Assembly: GCF_000306115.2 (NCBI RefSeq)
Contig: NZ_AKWX02000004.1
Span: 792,501-856,500, forward strand
From: Leptospira wolffii serovar Khorat str. Khorat-H2
GTDB lineage: Bacteria > Spirochaetota > Leptospiria > Leptospirales > Leptospiraceae
DNA length: 64,000 nt
Direction of reading: 5' to 3'
The notes beneath the pieces are model-generated. The model was not told where the DNA came from. It worked only from the letters and a program-made list of their open reading frames with translations, and ran no database searches. Below, piece after piece: positions 19,728 through 29,492 of the stretch (positions within the stretch are counted from its first letter, which is position 1; every line of letters begins with the position of its first letter). The position numbers were made by a program, and so were the translations under genes.

Positions 19728-20906
19728 CTATTTCAGGTATTCGCTTTTCAGTACGAAGGACCCCTTAGAAACTACTTGGGAACCCTCCGGAAGACCGCCT
19801 AGTAGGATCACATCGTCTTCGATCGTATCTCCTACTATCACATTGACGGCCTCGAAGGTATTCTCTCCGTGAGTAACGAATACGTAGGATTTGCCTTCTA
19901 TCTCATGGACCGCTTCGAGAGGGACCATCTTGCGTTTTCCTTCTCCGGTGCTGACGACTAAGCCGGCGACCTTCGCCGTAACCGTCTGACCGGGCTTCAA
20001 TTTTCCGCCTTTATTCTGGACCATGATTCTCAGCTTTGCGGTCCTTTTCACGTTATCCAAAACGGTTCCCACATACCCGACTTTTCCTTGGATCTGGACA
20101 TTACTATGCTCGTCCCCCAACGGAAAGATCGTGGCCTGGGCTCCTTCTCTCACTCCGGCTAGATCTTTTTCGTAGACATCCAGAAGCACCCAAAGATGAC
20201 TTAGGTTCGCTACCGTGAATAATTCCTCGTTACGAGTGACTTGCTGACCCAGTATGGCCTTTCTTTCCGTGATCTCACCGTTGATCGGACTACGGAGAAC
20301 CAAGTTGGAGGAAACATAAATCCCTCTCTCTATCCCTTCTATCTCGGAAGGAGTGAGCCCGTAATTGTCCAGTTTGATTCGAGTAGTCTCCACTTCCGTT
20401 CTGGCGGTCTTGTATTGCATGGTCGCTAGTTCGTATTCTTTGGCGGAGGTAACTTTCATTTCGAAAAGCTCTTTGGCCCTGTCCGCCTGCAATTTCAAGG
20501 CCTCCAGGGAAGCTCTCGCTTTTACATACGCGGCCTCGACCTCTCCCAATTGTACGGAGGAAAGAATGGCAAGAGGAGATCCTTGGCTGACCTTGTCCCC
20601 TTCCTTGACTAAAACCTTTTTGATGCGGGCCTCCACCTGAGAACCCACCTTGGCCATGCTCTCCGGATCGTAAGTGATCCTACCCGGCAGTGCCAATTCT
20701 TCGAACTGCGCCACTTCCTTTAAGCTAACATACGTTAAAGGATGCCTACGAATCACGTCCTCAGGCACGGAGAATACGTTCTTGTTCTCTTCTTGAACCT
20801 TCTTTTCCGGTTTCTTTTTGGAGAAATACTTGTAACCGTAAACGGCGGTGGTCACCACCAAGGCCAAAAGGATTAGAATTTTATATTTTTGGAATAGTTC
20901 TTTCAT
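19728..20906 (-). CDS. RND efflux periplasmic adaptor (CusB/CzcB-like)
   Basis: A 392-residue membrane fusion protein: one N-terminal membrane anchor (residues 12-27), a barrel-sandwich lipoyl domain (KVGSQVEARIKKVLVKEGDKVSQG and later VLRSPINGEITER), an alpha-helical hairpin (about 135-200) that meets the outer membrane channel, and a beta-barrel domain (LLDVYEKDLAGVREGAQATI). The sequence type resembles metal-efflux adaptors. It has a strong AAGGAGAAGG ribosome site and overlaps the TolC-like gene by 4 bp. No RND pump gene follows; the toxin-antitoxin pair begins 12 bp away on the other strand. Confidence 0.9.
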   Translation of the reverse strand: MKELFQKYKILILLALVVTTAVYGYKYFSKKKPEKKVQEENKNVFSVPEDVIRRHPLTYVSLKEVAQFEELALPGRITYDPESMAKVGSQVEARIKKVLVKEGDKVSQGSPLAILSSVQLGEVEAAYVKARASLEALKLQADRAKELFEMKVTSAKEYELATMQYKTARTEVETTRIKLDNYGLTPSEIEGIERGIYVSSNLVLRSPINGEITERKAILGQQVTRNEELFTVANLSHLWVLLDVYEKDLAGVREGAQATIFPLGDEHSNVQIQGKVGYVGTVLDNVKRTAKLRIMVQNKGGKLKPGQTVTAKVAGLVVSTGEGKRKMVPLEAVHEIEGKSYVFVTHGENTFEAVNVIVGDTIEDDVILLGGLPEGSQVVSKGSFVLKSEYLK

Positions 20907-22378
20907 TGTCCTTCTCCTTTTACCGGGCTCTTAGCCGCCGATTCCGCGATTTTTCCCGTGGCGGCCTTATAGCCTTCTACGGCATTGAAGTAGAGATAGA
21001 GTAGATCGTAGTATTCGCGGAGGATGGTGAGGTAATTTTTTTCTGCTTGGAGGAAGGTGACCTGATCGGAAGCGCCTCGGACATAGGCGATCCGCGATTT
21101 TTCCTCCAACTGCTTGTTCTTTTGCAGCAGATTGATTCTTTCGTATTTGGTAAGTAATTCTTCCCTGGCTAAAAGTTCCTTTTTAGCGGCCTCAATCTCG
21201 GCCATTACTTCCCTTTTCTTAGCGTCCAGCGCCAATTCGTATTTACGGTATTCTTCCTTGGCGGAGTATACTTTTCCCTGTCCTCTATCGTTCAGAGGGA
21301 TAGGGATCGTGGCAAAAACGCCTCCGTAATTCTCCCCGCCTTTTACTCTCCATTCTCCTCCGAGTTGCAACCAACCCAAGGCCTCTTTTCTCTGGAGCTC
21401 GATATTCAGTTTCTTTTCCTGGAGCCTTTGTTCTAGAGCAACGACGTCCGGACGCTCGATGGAAGGAAAATCCTCTTTGAGGTAAAGACCCAATTCTTCC
21501 AGGGTTCTGAATTTCATGGATTCCACCTTAAAGGCAAAGACTCCCTCCGACTCGGAGAGTCCGGAAAGAATGCGAAGGTCCTTTTCGATGGTCTGTCTTC
21601 TTACGATCGCGTCGCGGTAATATTTCTCCACCTGGATCCTTTCCAGTTCCAGACGCTCGAATTCTAACGGAGAAATATCCCCCTTTTGGACCCGGAACTT
21701 GGTGAGTTCCAAAAGATCGCTGTAGTTTTCGTAGAATTCCTTATTGGTATCCACAAGTAGAGTTAAGAATACGAAGGCCCAATAGTTCTGGCGCAATCTC
21801 ATCCGAAAGATCCGGTCGAAATTCCGAAAGTCCTGGATGGAAGCCTCGAACGCTTTCTTAGCGACTCGAGTACGAAGCGGAACCACTCCGTAAACGTCCA
21901 GATCTTGGAAAAGGCCGGGCGCGGTTTCCGGACTTCCTCCTTGAGAGTTCGGATTTCCTCCGATGAATTGCTGTTGGAACTGAAGCACAGGATTCCGATA
22001 CAAGGAAGCAGTGATCACCTGGCCTCTCTGGATTCCCATATTCTGTCTTTCCGCCAAGTAAAGCGGGTTATTGGAAACGGCATATTCCGTCAGACGATCG
22101 ATATCCCAATCGATGATTTTAGTGTTCGCAGGAACCGGAGAAACTCCGGATCCCGCTTGGGAAGTATTGGAAGAAGACTTGGATTCGTTGATCGTAGGAA
22201 GAGTTCCCTTCTTGTCTTCGGAGATTTCGAACGGGATCGTCTCGGGATACACGACAGTACTGAAAGGAAAGAAGAACGCGGAAGCGGAAAAAAGCAGAAG
22301 AAGAGCCCAGCCGCTTCCTTTTTCGACAGAGGGTTTAGCAATCGATCTTGCTTCGGTTAACAATAAGAAATCTTGCAT
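20903..22378 (-). CDS. TolC-family outer membrane efflux channel
   Basis: A 491-residue outer membrane efflux protein with a hydrophobic export signal (about residues 25-43) and the long helical repeats of the TolC/CusC family: first half with ITASLYRNPVLQFQQQF, second half with FNAVEGYKAATG near the end and LEQRLQEKKLNIELQRKEALGWLQLGGEW-type strands between (here at about 340-370). A good AGGATAGAGG ribosome site supports the start. It forms an operon with the adaptor. It would bridge the outer membrane for a tripartite pump whose inner membrane part is not encoded here. Confidence 0.88.
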   Translation of the reverse strand: MQDFLLLTEARSIAKPSVEKGSGWALLLLFSASAFFFPFSTVVYPETIPFEISEDKKGTLPTINESKSSSNTSQAGSGVSPVPANTKIIDWDIDRLTEYAVSNNPLYLAERQNMGIQRGQVITASLYRNPVLQFQQQFIGGNPNSQGGSPETAPGLFQDLDVYGVVPLRTRVAKKAFEASIQDFRNFDRIFRMRLRQNYWAFVFLTLLVDTNKEFYENYSDLLELTKFRVQKGDISPLEFERLELERIQVEKYYRDAIVRRQTIEKDLRILSGLSESEGVFAFKVESMKFRTLEELGLYLKEDFPSIERPDVVALEQRLQEKKLNIELQRKEALGWLQLGGEWRVKGGENYGGVFATIPIPLNDRGQGKVYSAKEEYRKYELALDAKKREVMAEIEAAKKELLAREELLTKYERINLLQKNKQLEEKSRIAYVRGASDQVTFLQAEKNYLTILREYYDLLYLYFNAVEGYKAATGKIAESAAKSPVKGEGQ

Positions 22379-22454
22379 CCTCTATCCTTATGACTATTTG
22401 AATATTCGCCCCCGGTACCGCAAGTCAGTTTGTTTTCAGGCCCGATGAAAGCTC

Positions 22455-23108
22455 TCAGAAAAGTCTGTACAAATACCATTTTCCTTCCGATTTCACGAAA
22501 TACGGATTGATGAGCTCCTTCTCCAACTTGGAGTTTTCCTTAAACCGCAGTTTAACCTCGCAAGCGCTCGAGCTTTCAAAATATAGATCCGCTACGATGC
22601 CTCCGGATTGTAATAATAGGTCCCTAACTGTGCGGACTTCGGAAGAATTCTTCTGTTTTTGCAAAAGTTCCCTATCGAAGAAGTAAGTTTGGAAGTAATT
22701 ATTCTCCGTAGCTAATTCCCTTATCAGATCCTCTCGGCTCCAATGCCCTTTCAGATCCAAATAGATTCCTTCCTTAACGGACACGATCTCGGGTAAAAAT
22801 CTAAAATCCTTTTTGACCGTTCCGTCCACTAACCTTTTCAGTAAGGAAAGAATCTCCTGCGTATTTTTAGTATGATCCGCCTGGTGTCCCGCTAAGAACA
22901 CCTTACCTTTCTCCAGGTTCGGCGGAATCTCCGTCTCTCTTGCCGAGGAGAATGTTCTATCCTGCGGCCCCGAACAGAGAAGGATATGCGCAAAAACTAA
23001 GAAGAGCAATGCGGCAGAGGTTAGAATGCGAAAGGATCTCTTGGAGAAAAAAAGCGCGTAGAATGTCTTGGAGAAAGGCAATATGATTCCGTACAAATAG
23101 ATTAACAT
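22455..23108 (-). CDS. Putative lipoprotein of unknown function
   Basis: A 217-residue protein with a hydrophobic region at residues 25-46 ending in a lipobox-like LLCSG, so it is probably a lipoprotein or has a membrane anchor. The mature part is polar, with a repeated pattern of short helices and strands (LLKRLVDGTVKKDFRFLP; FYFDRELLQKQ; KSEGKWYLYRLF at the end). The last segment resembles the closing strand of NTF2-like domains, but I cannot assign a family. If the lipobox is used, translation may start at one of the inner Met residues, though none is obvious. It lies just upstream of the efflux genes on the same strand. Confidence 0.6.
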   Translation of the reverse strand: MLIYLYGIILPFSKTFYALFFSKRSFRILTSAALLFLVFAHILLCSGPQDRTFSSARETEIPPNLEKGKVFLAGHQADHTKNTQEILSLLKRLVDGTVKKDFRFLPEIVSVKEGIYLDLKGHWSREDLIRELATENNYFQTYFFDRELLQKQKNSSEVRTVRDLLLQSGGIVADLYFESSSACEVKLRFKENSKLEKELINPYFVKSEGKWYLYRLF

Positions 23109-23144
23109 GAATAGGACCCTTGCGATCGATTCCCGGTTCCTTTT

Positions 23145-24707
23145 TTAACCCTGGCTTTTCAAGGCTTTCTTAAGCAATTCTTCCAGATCCTTTCCGTAGA
23201 GAACAGAAAGACGGGAAGGATTGTCCGTTAGGAATTTTCTCGCTCCTTCGGTGAATTCTGCGTCGCCTATGATGAAAGCCTTGTCCAACCCCATATCCTT
23301 GACTTGGCTTAATGTATCTCTTAGGAAGATGTCGGAAATCTTGGCGTCCTTCCATTTCCGGAACTTGAATAAGGCGCGGGTCTCCTTGTCGGTCTTGTTC
23401 AGACCCATAAAATTGACTCCGTCTCCCTCCTTGTTCGGAACCTCCCTACTCACCGTGTAATTCAAGGCAATCACCACTTTCACGCATAGGTTCTTGAAGT
23501 CCACCCCCTTGATCGTCCTAAAATGATCCAAGGCGCTGATTCCGATCTTAGCCACATCGACCACGATCTTATTTCCTTCCTCGTCTATGATTCCCTTGAT
23601 ATGGAAGGACTTGGAGGATTTAAGTCCCGAGATTTCGTAATATCTTTCCGTGGGAAAAAGCTCGGCAAATAGTCTGGAGATTTCCTGCTCGGGGCTGAAA
23701 CCGCTCTTGGACGGTTTTCCCAAATCCAGTCTCTTGGTCTCCACCTGGTATTTATAATTTGCTAATTCTATGATGCGATTATCGTCCACCCGTTCCGATT
23801 CCGCTTCGATCAGGTATTCGCTCGCGTCTTCCAATCTTCCCATCTTGACGGCAATTAGAGAGAAATGGAAATCGGAATCGATCAGCTCCTGCTTCCAACC
23901 GTTGTTTCTCGCGGTCTCCATACAAAGGCGAGCGTGCTTCAACGCCTCGTTCCAATTTTCCTTTTGTATGAACTCCAACATGATAAACTGAAACAGAGTA
24001 TAACGTATGTATTCGTCGGATACGACATCCACCACCGAATTCGCGACCTTTATCGCCTCGTCATGATCTCCCGATCTTGCGAGAGATAAGGCGTAGAGAA
24101 ATCCGGATACGGAAGAGGAAGGTTCTTCTTCGAACGCTTTCTGGAAATAAGGCTTCGGATCCCCCTTCCTAAGTATCGCCGCGATCACTCCCTTAGCTAT
24201 GAGAAGAGCAGGCATCTTGATTCTTTCGTCAGGAACCCTGGATAAGAATTTGTCCGCGATTCCGAATTCCTTTTGCCCGATCGCCATGAACCCGATGCGA
24301 ACGTTCGCTTCGAAATTATTCGGGTCTACGGAAAGTGTATCCACATAATGGAAGACCGATTCCTCGAAAAGATCCTGTTGGTAAAAAATATCCGCGATAC
24401 GATTCGAGACTGCGACTTCGGAAATTTCCTTATCGAAACTTCCTATTTTCTTAATTTTTTCCAGATGTCGTGCTTCGTTAATGTAATCCCCTTCCATGGC
24501 GTAGATCTTTGCCATGATGAAATGCGCTTTCACGTTGGAAGGATTCGCATCCAGAATATCGCGAATCAAAATCCGGGATTCCACATAGTTTCCCATCGCA
24601 GCCAAAGCCAGGGCCTTCTCGAAAGCGTCCTTTTTGGACTGGATGAGAAAGGAACCGGCAGCGACGATCAGTATGATTCCGGCTGCGATTAAAATTACGA
24701 AGACCAT
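23145..24707 (-). CDS. Membrane-anchored TPR protein with Mrr-like C-terminal domain
   Basis: A 520-residue protein. Residues 3-22 form a membrane anchor. Residues about 30-320 are tetratricopeptide repeats ([58 protein letters not shown]). The C-terminal 180 residues look like a restriction-endonuclease-type (Mrr) fold: [14 protein letters not shown] could be the core strands, and [17 protein letters not shown] with [13 protein letters not shown] resembles the typical Mrr ending. The usual (D/E)xK pair is not clear, so it may be catalytically dead. It stands between a lipoprotein gene and the divergent FtsX-like gene. Confidence 0.65.
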   Translation of the reverse strand: MVFVILIAAGIILIVAAGSFLIQSKKDAFEKALALAAMGNYVESRILIRDILDANPSNVKAHFIMAKIYAMEGDYINEARHLEKIKKIGSFDKEISEVAVSNRIADIFYQQDLFEESVFHYVDTLSVDPNNFEANVRIGFMAIGQKEFGIADKFLSRVPDERIKMPALLIAKGVIAAILRKGDPKPYFQKAFEEEPSSSVSGFLYALSLARSGDHDEAIKVANSVVDVVSDEYIRYTLFQFIMLEFIQKENWNEALKHARLCMETARNNGWKQELIDSDFHFSLIAVKMGRLEDASEYLIEAESERVDDNRIIELANYKYQVETKRLDLGKPSKSGFSPEQEISRLFAELFPTERYYEISGLKSSKSFHIKGIIDEEGNKIVVDVAKIGISALDHFRTIKGVDFKNLCVKVVIALNYTVSREVPNKEGDGVNFMGLNKTDKETRALFKFRKWKDAKISDIFLRDTLSQVKDMGLDKAFIIGDAEFTEGARKFLTDNPSRLSVLYGKDLEELLKKALKSQG

Positions 24708-24776
24708 TTTGAGAATTTCTGCTATTAACTAAATAATTGTTGGATAAAATCAAACGTTTTCAATATTCTGCCACCG

Positions 24777-25301
24777 ATGGGAAGAATCACGTATCTGCGT
24801 TTTGCATTTTCCCTCTTTCTACGGGATTGGATCACTAGTGTACTCCATGTGGCCTTCTCTTCCTTTTTCGCCTACGGCCTGATCTTCGGCGTCCATTCCC
24901 TGCGCGCGGAAAAAGCGCCTGCGGACATTACTAATATCGATCTCTTTTTGAAATCTCCGTATCTGGTTTTATCCCTTTCCGGCCTCGCTTTAGTTTTTAT
25001 GACCGTGGTCCGGGTCATGGGTAGGTCGGGGGATAACGGAATCATGATGGCCGTGGGAGGAAATCGTCCGGGTGTGGTCCTTTTATTGACCCTGGAAGTC
25101 TGGATTTTGCATGTCCTAGGATTCCTTTCGGCGACCCTTTTGACCGCATTCTTTCCTTACGGCAAATCCGAGTTAACCTCCTTCTTGGATTATTTGGGCT
25201 CCCTTACGTTGGACGTCCTACTAGTGGGAGCCATCGGGAGTCTGGTGGCCTTCTTCTACACTCTCATGGATCCTTACCAATCCATTCGGAGGGGAAAATG
25301 A
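24777..25301 (+). CDS. Short FtsX-like ABC permease
   Basis: A 174-residue membrane protein with four predicted helices, at about residues 12-38, 58-75, 95-120 and 135-160. The segment [24 protein letters not shown] matches the cytoplasmic loop and helix of the FtsX/MacB/LolC permease core, where the ATPase docks. Compared with those permeases it lacks a large periplasmic domain, so it is an unusually small version. It overlaps the ABC ATPase gene by 4 bp, and the pair is followed by a ROK kinase. The transported substrate is unknown. Confidence 0.7.
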   Translation: MGRITYLRFAFSLFLRDWITSVLHVAFSSFFAYGLIFGVHSLRAEKAPADITNIDLFLKSPYLVLSLSGLALVFMTVVRVMGRSGDNGIMMAVGGNRPGVVLLLTLEVWILHVLGFLSATLLTAFFPYGKSELTSFLDYLGSLTLDVLLVGAIGSLVAFFYTLMDPYQSIRRGK

Positions 25302-25963
25302 TCCTGCGGATTAATAATCTATCCCGTCATTACGGGACGACCAAAGCTGTTGATCGGATTTCTTTCGATATCAATCAATCCGACTATGTCGCGATCGTGG
25401 GACCCTCCGGTTCCGGAAAAACGACCCTACTCTCTATGATCACCGGTATGCTTTCCAGCAGTTCCGGAGAGATTTATTTCGATACTCTCAAGATTTCCTC
25501 AATGAGCAAGTCGGAGTTGGCCGGATTTCGAGCCAAAAGCATAGGACTTATCTTCCAATTTTCCGACCTGGTTTCCCATTTGAGTGTGGAGGAGAATATT
25601 CTTCTACCGGCATTACTCGTAGGAAAATTCTCCGAACAGGAATACAGGGAAAAATGCGAATACCTGATTTCCAGTCTGAATCTACAAAGCATCCGCGATC
25701 AATTGCCTTCCCGTCTTTCAGGAGGACAAATCCAGATGACCGCGATTGCAAGAGCCCTCATCAACGAACCGGAAATTCTTCTGGCCGACGAACCTTCCGG
25801 AGACTTGGATCCGGAAAATAGCGAACTCGTCCGCAAACTTCTTTCCGATTTCAATTCCAGAGGACTCACCATACTTCTCGTTACGCACGATATGAACCTT
25901 GCGTTCGACGCTAAGACTATCTACGAAATGAGAGAAGGAAGTTTTACCAGAGTCGTAAAATGA
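25298..25963 (+). CDS. ABC ATPase of the LolD/FtsE/MacB type
   Basis: A 221-residue ATPase with Walker A ([13 protein letters not shown]), Q-loop, signature ([16 protein letters not shown]), Walker B ([15 protein letters not shown]) and H-loop (LLVTHDMN). The DEPSGDLD wording and the length place it with ATPases that drive FtsX-like permeases for lipoprotein release, cell division or mechanotransmission. It is coupled by 4-bp overlaps to the short permease upstream and to the ROK kinase downstream. With such a small permease partner, a regulatory or mechanical role is as likely as transport. Confidence 0.9.
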   Translation: MILRINNLSRHYGTTKAVDRISFDINQSDYVAIVGPSGSGKTTLLSMITGMLSSSSGEIYFDTLKISSMSKSELAGFRAKSIGLIFQFSDLVSHLSVEENILLPALLVGKFSEQEYREKCEYLISSLNLQSIRDQLPSRLSGGQIQMTAIARALINEPEILLADEPSGDLDPENSELVRKLLSDFNSRGLTILLVTHDMNLAFDAKTIYEMREGSFTRVVK

Positions 25964-26856
25964 GTCTTTATTTAGGCGTGGATATCGGCGCCCAAAGTAT
26001 CAAAGCCTGTCTAACGGACGAATCCGGCGAGATTCATTCCCAAGCGAGTTGCCCCACCGGCGCAAAAATGGGAAACGTAGAATTCTTATCCGAACTCGAA
26101 GATCTGATTTCCGGAATTCTACGAAGCACGGGAAGGACCGCCTCCGCAATCGGCTTAGGAAGTCCGGGTCCCATAGACAAAGATCAAGGAATTCTAATAT
26201 CTTCAGCGAACCTTCCCTTATTGAAGGAGGTTCCCATCGTATCTTCCCTCAATCGCAAATTCGGAATCCCCGTCTTCTACGATAACGACGCGAACTGCGC
26301 CGCATTGGGAGAATACTGGTTCGGAGCCGGAAAAAATTCTCCGAATCTGATCGTTCTTACGTTGGGCACGGGGCTCGGAGGCGGCTGGGTATTCGAAGGA
26401 AAATTATTCGACGGTTACAAAGGCAATTCCATGGAAGTGGGTCACACAACGGTGGTTCCTGAAGGAGCCCTATGCGGTTGCGGCCAAAGAGGCTGTATCG
26501 AGGCCTATTTCAGCGCGAGCGGGTTCGCGGCTAGATTCCTGGAAAAAACGGGGAGTCGCCTGGAGGATATAGAATCCTTTTTTAAAATGGCCGAGTCCGG
26601 AAATTCGGATGCAAAAGAAATACTGGACTACGGCACGGACAGACTCGCGGATGCGGTGAGAAATCTAGTACATACCTTGAATCCGGAATGCATCGTATTC
26701 TCCGGAGGGATCTCCTTGTCCTACGACCGTTTCGGAAAACCGCTTGAAACCAGGATCCGAGAGACGATTTTTCCCATATTCCGAGAATACACGAGAATTC
26801 TTCCCGGAGGAGCGGTGACGGGAGCTTTGGGAGCTGCGAGTCTTTGCTTAAGATGA
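25960..26856 (+). CDS. ROK-family sugar kinase (glucokinase-like)
   Basis: A 298-residue ROK protein without a DNA-binding domain, so a kinase, not a repressor. Phosphate-binding [11 protein letters not shown] opens it. The catalytic [17 protein letters not shown] region, GTGLGGG, and the zinc motif [12 protein letters not shown] preceded by Glu-Val-Gly-His are intact. It probably phosphorylates glucose or another hexose. It overlaps the ATPase gene by 4 bp and is followed 6 bp later by a HIT protein. Leptospires are thought not to use sugars as main carbon sources, so its substrate may be an amino sugar or recycled sugar. Confidence 0.88.
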   Translation: MSLYLGVDIGAQSIKACLTDESGEIHSQASCPTGAKMGNVEFLSELEDLISGILRSTGRTASAIGLGSPGPIDKDQGILISSANLPLLKEVPIVSSLNRKFGIPVFYDNDANCAALGEYWFGAGKNSPNLIVLTLGTGLGGGWVFEGKLFDGYKGNSMEVGHTTVVPEGALCGCGQRGCIEAYFSASGFAARFLEKTGSRLEDIESFFKMAESGNSDAKEILDYGTDRLADAVRNLVHTLNPECIVFSGGISLSYDRFGKPLETRIRETIFPIFREYTRILPGGAVTGALGAASLCLR

Positions 26857-26862
26857 GGAACT

Positions 26863-27213
26863 ATGAACGAAACGAACTGTTTATTCTGTAAGATCATTCG
26901 CAAGGAAATTCCCGCGAAGATCGCTTTCGAAGACGAAAATATATTATCTTTTCATGATGTTTCTCCCCAGGCCCCCGTGCATGTGCTCGTAATCCCGAAA
27001 AAGCATATCGTCGCCCTAAACGAGGTCGATTCTTCCGACAAGGCCTTATTGGGAGAGATCCTGTATCGCGTCTCGGATCTAGCCAAGAGTTTAGGATTGG
27101 ACAAGAACGGATTCCGAGTGGTGAATAATGCGGGGAAACTAGGAGGACAGACTGTCTTCCATCTGCATTTCCATCTTTTAGGCGAAAGACAAATGACCTG
27201 GCCGCCGGGCTAA
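26863..27213 (+). CDS. HIT-family nucleotide hydrolase (HinT-like)
   Basis: A 116-residue HinT-type protein. The His triad is HLHFHLLG (His100, His102, His104). The start [21 protein letters not shown] and [13 protein letters not shown] are the usual landmarks; Cys residues near the N-terminus belong to the zinc-binding type. HinT hydrolyses aminoacyl or phosphoramidate nucleotides. It is the right length and has no missing residues. It sits 6 bp after the ROK kinase and 22 bp before a membrane protein gene. Confidence 0.94.
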   Translation: MNETNCLFCKIIRKEIPAKIAFEDENILSFHDVSPQAPVHVLVIPKKHIVALNEVDSSDKALLGEILYRVSDLAKSLGLDKNGFRVVNNAGKLGGQTVFHLHFHLLGERQMTWPPG

Positions 27214-27235
27214 GGTTAAGAACGGAGATCGGACT

Positions 27236-28192
27236 TTGAAGAAACTCGCCCTTGGCTTCTTAATCAGCGCCTTGTCCCTTGGATTCTTATTCTGGAACTT
27301 GGATCTTTCCGGCTTTTCCGAGATCCGGGAACGTTGGCAGCCGATCTATCTGATTCCTTTCTTGATTACGATCGTTTGGGGATTGTATCTATTCTCCTGG
27401 AGATGGTATCTGCTTCTGGGCAAGAAGGTTCCGTTTCGAACCTCCCTTCTTTCCGCATATATAGGAGTCGGAGCCAATCAGTTCCTACCCGCCAGAGGAG
27501 GGGATCTATTTCGATTATATTTCTGCAGGCAAGGCACGGATATAGGTTACGCTTCCTTGGTGAGCGGAATCTTTCTAGAAAAGGTTTTAGACTTCTCCTT
27601 TATTTTTTGCGCAGGACTCGGAGCCCTGTTCGTTCTGGGAGTCAACCAGGATAAGGCCAGATTCATCCTGCCGTTATTGGGAATCGTGGGAATCTTTTCC
27701 ACTCTCGCAATCATCCGCTTCTTTCACGAAACACTGATTCGCTGGGGAGAAGCTCTCGCGGGCAAATTCAAGAAAAAGGAATTCTTCTCCGAAAAACTCT
27801 CCCCTCAGATCCGGGAGTTGGGAAGTTTTCTCACCACACGAAACGTGATCTTATACGGAGGATTGACCGCCGCCACCTGGCTTTTCGGATACGCAATCCA
27901 TTATACTTTTCTACAATACTTGGTGGGGATTCATCTCAGTCCTCTTGAAACCGTATTCATCATGTTCTGCGGAGCCGTCGGAGTTATGGTCCCCTCCGCT
28001 CCTTCGGGTGCGGGAGTCTATCACGCTTCTATCACTTCCGGTTTCGTCCTTTTGGGGAGAAGCAGCTCGGAAGGACTCGTCTATGCGACGACGGTGCATC
28101 TAGGCCAGATGGTCGCATTAGGAATTCTGACTGCGATTTTATATATCTACTGGTCTTTTTCCGGCAAGGCGGTAGTAAAAGCGGATTCGTGA
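27236..28192 (+). CDS. UPF0104/LPG-synthase-type membrane protein
   Basis: A 318-residue protein with about eight membrane helices of the lysylphosphatidylglycerol synthase TM-domain family (flippase-like). Recognisable are [22 protein letters not shown] (typical: GxxxNxxLPxRxGExxR), [12 protein letters not shown] and, late, [14 protein letters not shown]. These proteins lack the aminoacyl transferase domain and are thought to move lipids or lipid-linked glycans. The start is a TTG with a GGAGATCGG site before it. It closes the gene run that began at 24777. Confidence 0.85.
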   Translation: MKKLALGFLISALSLGFLFWNLDLSGFSEIRERWQPIYLIPFLITIVWGLYLFSWRWYLLLGKKVPFRTSLLSAYIGVGANQFLPARGGDLFRLYFCRQGTDIGYASLVSGIFLEKVLDFSFIFCAGLGALFVLGVNQDKARFILPLLGIVGIFSTLAIIRFFHETLIRWGEALAGKFKKKEFFSEKLSPQIRELGSFLTTRNVILYGGLTAATWLFGYAIHYTFLQYLVGIHLSPLETVFIMFCGAVGVMVPSAPSGAGVYHASITSGFVLLGRSSSEGLVYATTVHLGQMVALGILTAILYIYWSFSGKAVVKADS

Positions 28193-28233
28193 GGATCCTA
28201 CCCATCTCGAGTCCGTTTTCGCATTAGTTTAGT

Positions 28234-28815
28234 ATGAACCGAAAAAGAGATCCTTCCGAACTCAAGACCTTAGTTTCGACCTCTAACATACAAAAAGCGC
28301 TGCCGAAGATCGCGGAAGGCTTAAACAAATACGAAAGATTAATGGAAAACTTTCTTCGATCCGATGTATCTAAAGACACGGATTTTCAGAAAGAATTCAA
28401 TCATTTCTACCGCCTGCGCAGAAGGAGCAATTTCCGCGAAATCTATTACGGATTTATGGAATCGCAGAAAAAGGAAAACCCTTCCTTCGAAAAAACCGTA
28501 CGTTACCTAAAGGAAAAGACGGGGAGAGTAGAGGCTTCTTTTTCGAGTAAACTAGTTGCCACCCTAAATCCCGAACAACCGATTTGGGATTCGATCGTCC
28601 TAGGAAATTTAGAATTGGAAATCCCTAAAGCATCCGATCCGGACAGATTGGATAGAATAGTTCAGCTTTATTCAGAAATTCAGGATTGGTACGCGGATTA
28701 TTTAAGTTCCGAAACAGGACAGGAAGCCGTCCGGCTTTTCGACGAAAAATACCCGGAAAATAAAATTTCGGATCTAAAGAAGATCGATTTTATCCTCTGG
28801 CAAATCCGCGATTAA
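28234..28815 (+). CDS. Hypothetical protein, helical, in AT-richer patch
   Basis: A 193-residue, soluble, charged protein, predicted mostly helical (YERLMENFLRSDVSKDTDF; RRRSNFREIYYGFMESQ). The segment FSSKLVATLNPEQPIWDSIV followed by LGNL resembles small proteins often found near restriction or mobile genes, in which an Asn-Pro-x-x-Pro-x-Trp-Asp motif is conserved, but I cannot name the family. No signal peptide or membrane helix. A separate PD-(D/E)XK gene follows 165 bp later, and both lie in sequence poorer in G+C than their surroundings. An accessory or transferred origin is inferred. Confidence 0.6.
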   Translation: MNRKRDPSELKTLVSTSNIQKALPKIAEGLNKYERLMENFLRSDVSKDTDFQKEFNHFYRLRRRSNFREIYYGFMESQKKENPSFEKTVRYLKEKTGRVEASFSSKLVATLNPEQPIWDSIVLGNLELEIPKASDPDRLDRIVQLYSEIQDWYADYLSSETGQEAVRLFDEKYPENKISDLKKIDFILWQIRD

Positions 28816-28980
28816 TCGAATTCTTTCTCTTCTCCCTCTTTCGCGTTAGATACTTTTAACACATTTTTTTGATTTTCAAATTATCGATTTATCCTAATAT
28901 ACGGAAATTCGGAATAAGAAAAGATAGCACATAACTTTTCACTTCGAAAAAATCCCAAGATTCAAGGAGAGTCGAATCCT

Positions 28981-29451
28981 ATGTCCGTATTTCTTCCGAG
29001 TAGAAAAACCGGTTATTTTTGGGAAAGCGTAGAAAAAATCATAAAAATCGTCCACAAGGTGTCTTTAGACATAAATTCGGAAGATGAAAGAAAATTCGAG
29101 GATAGACTCTCCGGAGCCCTTCAACCGAACTTCGACGATTTTATAGACCAACGGAACATCCAGCAAGTAATGACGAGAATCACCGCCTTCGGGCATGATC
29201 ACCGGCCCGACATGAGTATCGCCAAAGACGGAATTGCGATCGAAGTCAAGGTTATCCGCACCGGGGCGAGTATCCGAGAAGCGATAGGACAAGCGTTTAT
29301 CTATAGATTAGGATATCGATTCGTCGTAATCATTTGGGTAGACACATCAAAAGACAAAAGTTATAAAATTGCCGCCGAAGATCCGAAATCGACCGAATTT
29401 CAATTTATCAAAGAGTTAGAAGATTATAATATATATTGTATAATCAAATAG
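28981..29451 (+). CDS. Small PD-(D/E)XK nuclease-like protein
   Basis: A 156-residue protein with the core of a PD-(D/E)XK nuclease: RPDMSIAKDGIAIEVKV supplies Asp77, Glu88 and Lys90, followed by a helix with Gln104 (EAIGQAFIYRLGY) and a strand (FVVIIWVDTS). All residues for Mg-dependent phosphodiester cleavage are there. The first 70 residues are helical and may bind a partner or DNA. A good AAGGAGAG ribosome site precedes the start. It has no modification enzyme nearby, so it is either a solitary nuclease, a defence effector, or the partner of the unknown protein upstream. Confidence 0.75.
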   Translation: MSVFLPSRKTGYFWESVEKIIKIVHKVSLDINSEDERKFEDRLSGALQPNFDDFIDQRNIQQVMTRITAFGHDHRPDMSIAKDGIAIEVKVIRTGASIREAIGQAFIYRLGYRFVVIIWVDTSKDKSYKIAAEDPKSTEFQFIKELEDYNIYCIIK

Positions 29452-29492
29452 GTTTTCGATAATTTTGCAAGCCAGGTGAGATTACGGATTTC

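Noticed and set aside
28193..29492. Restriction-modification system
   Set aside because: There is a nuclease-like gene but no methyltransferase or specificity subunit.
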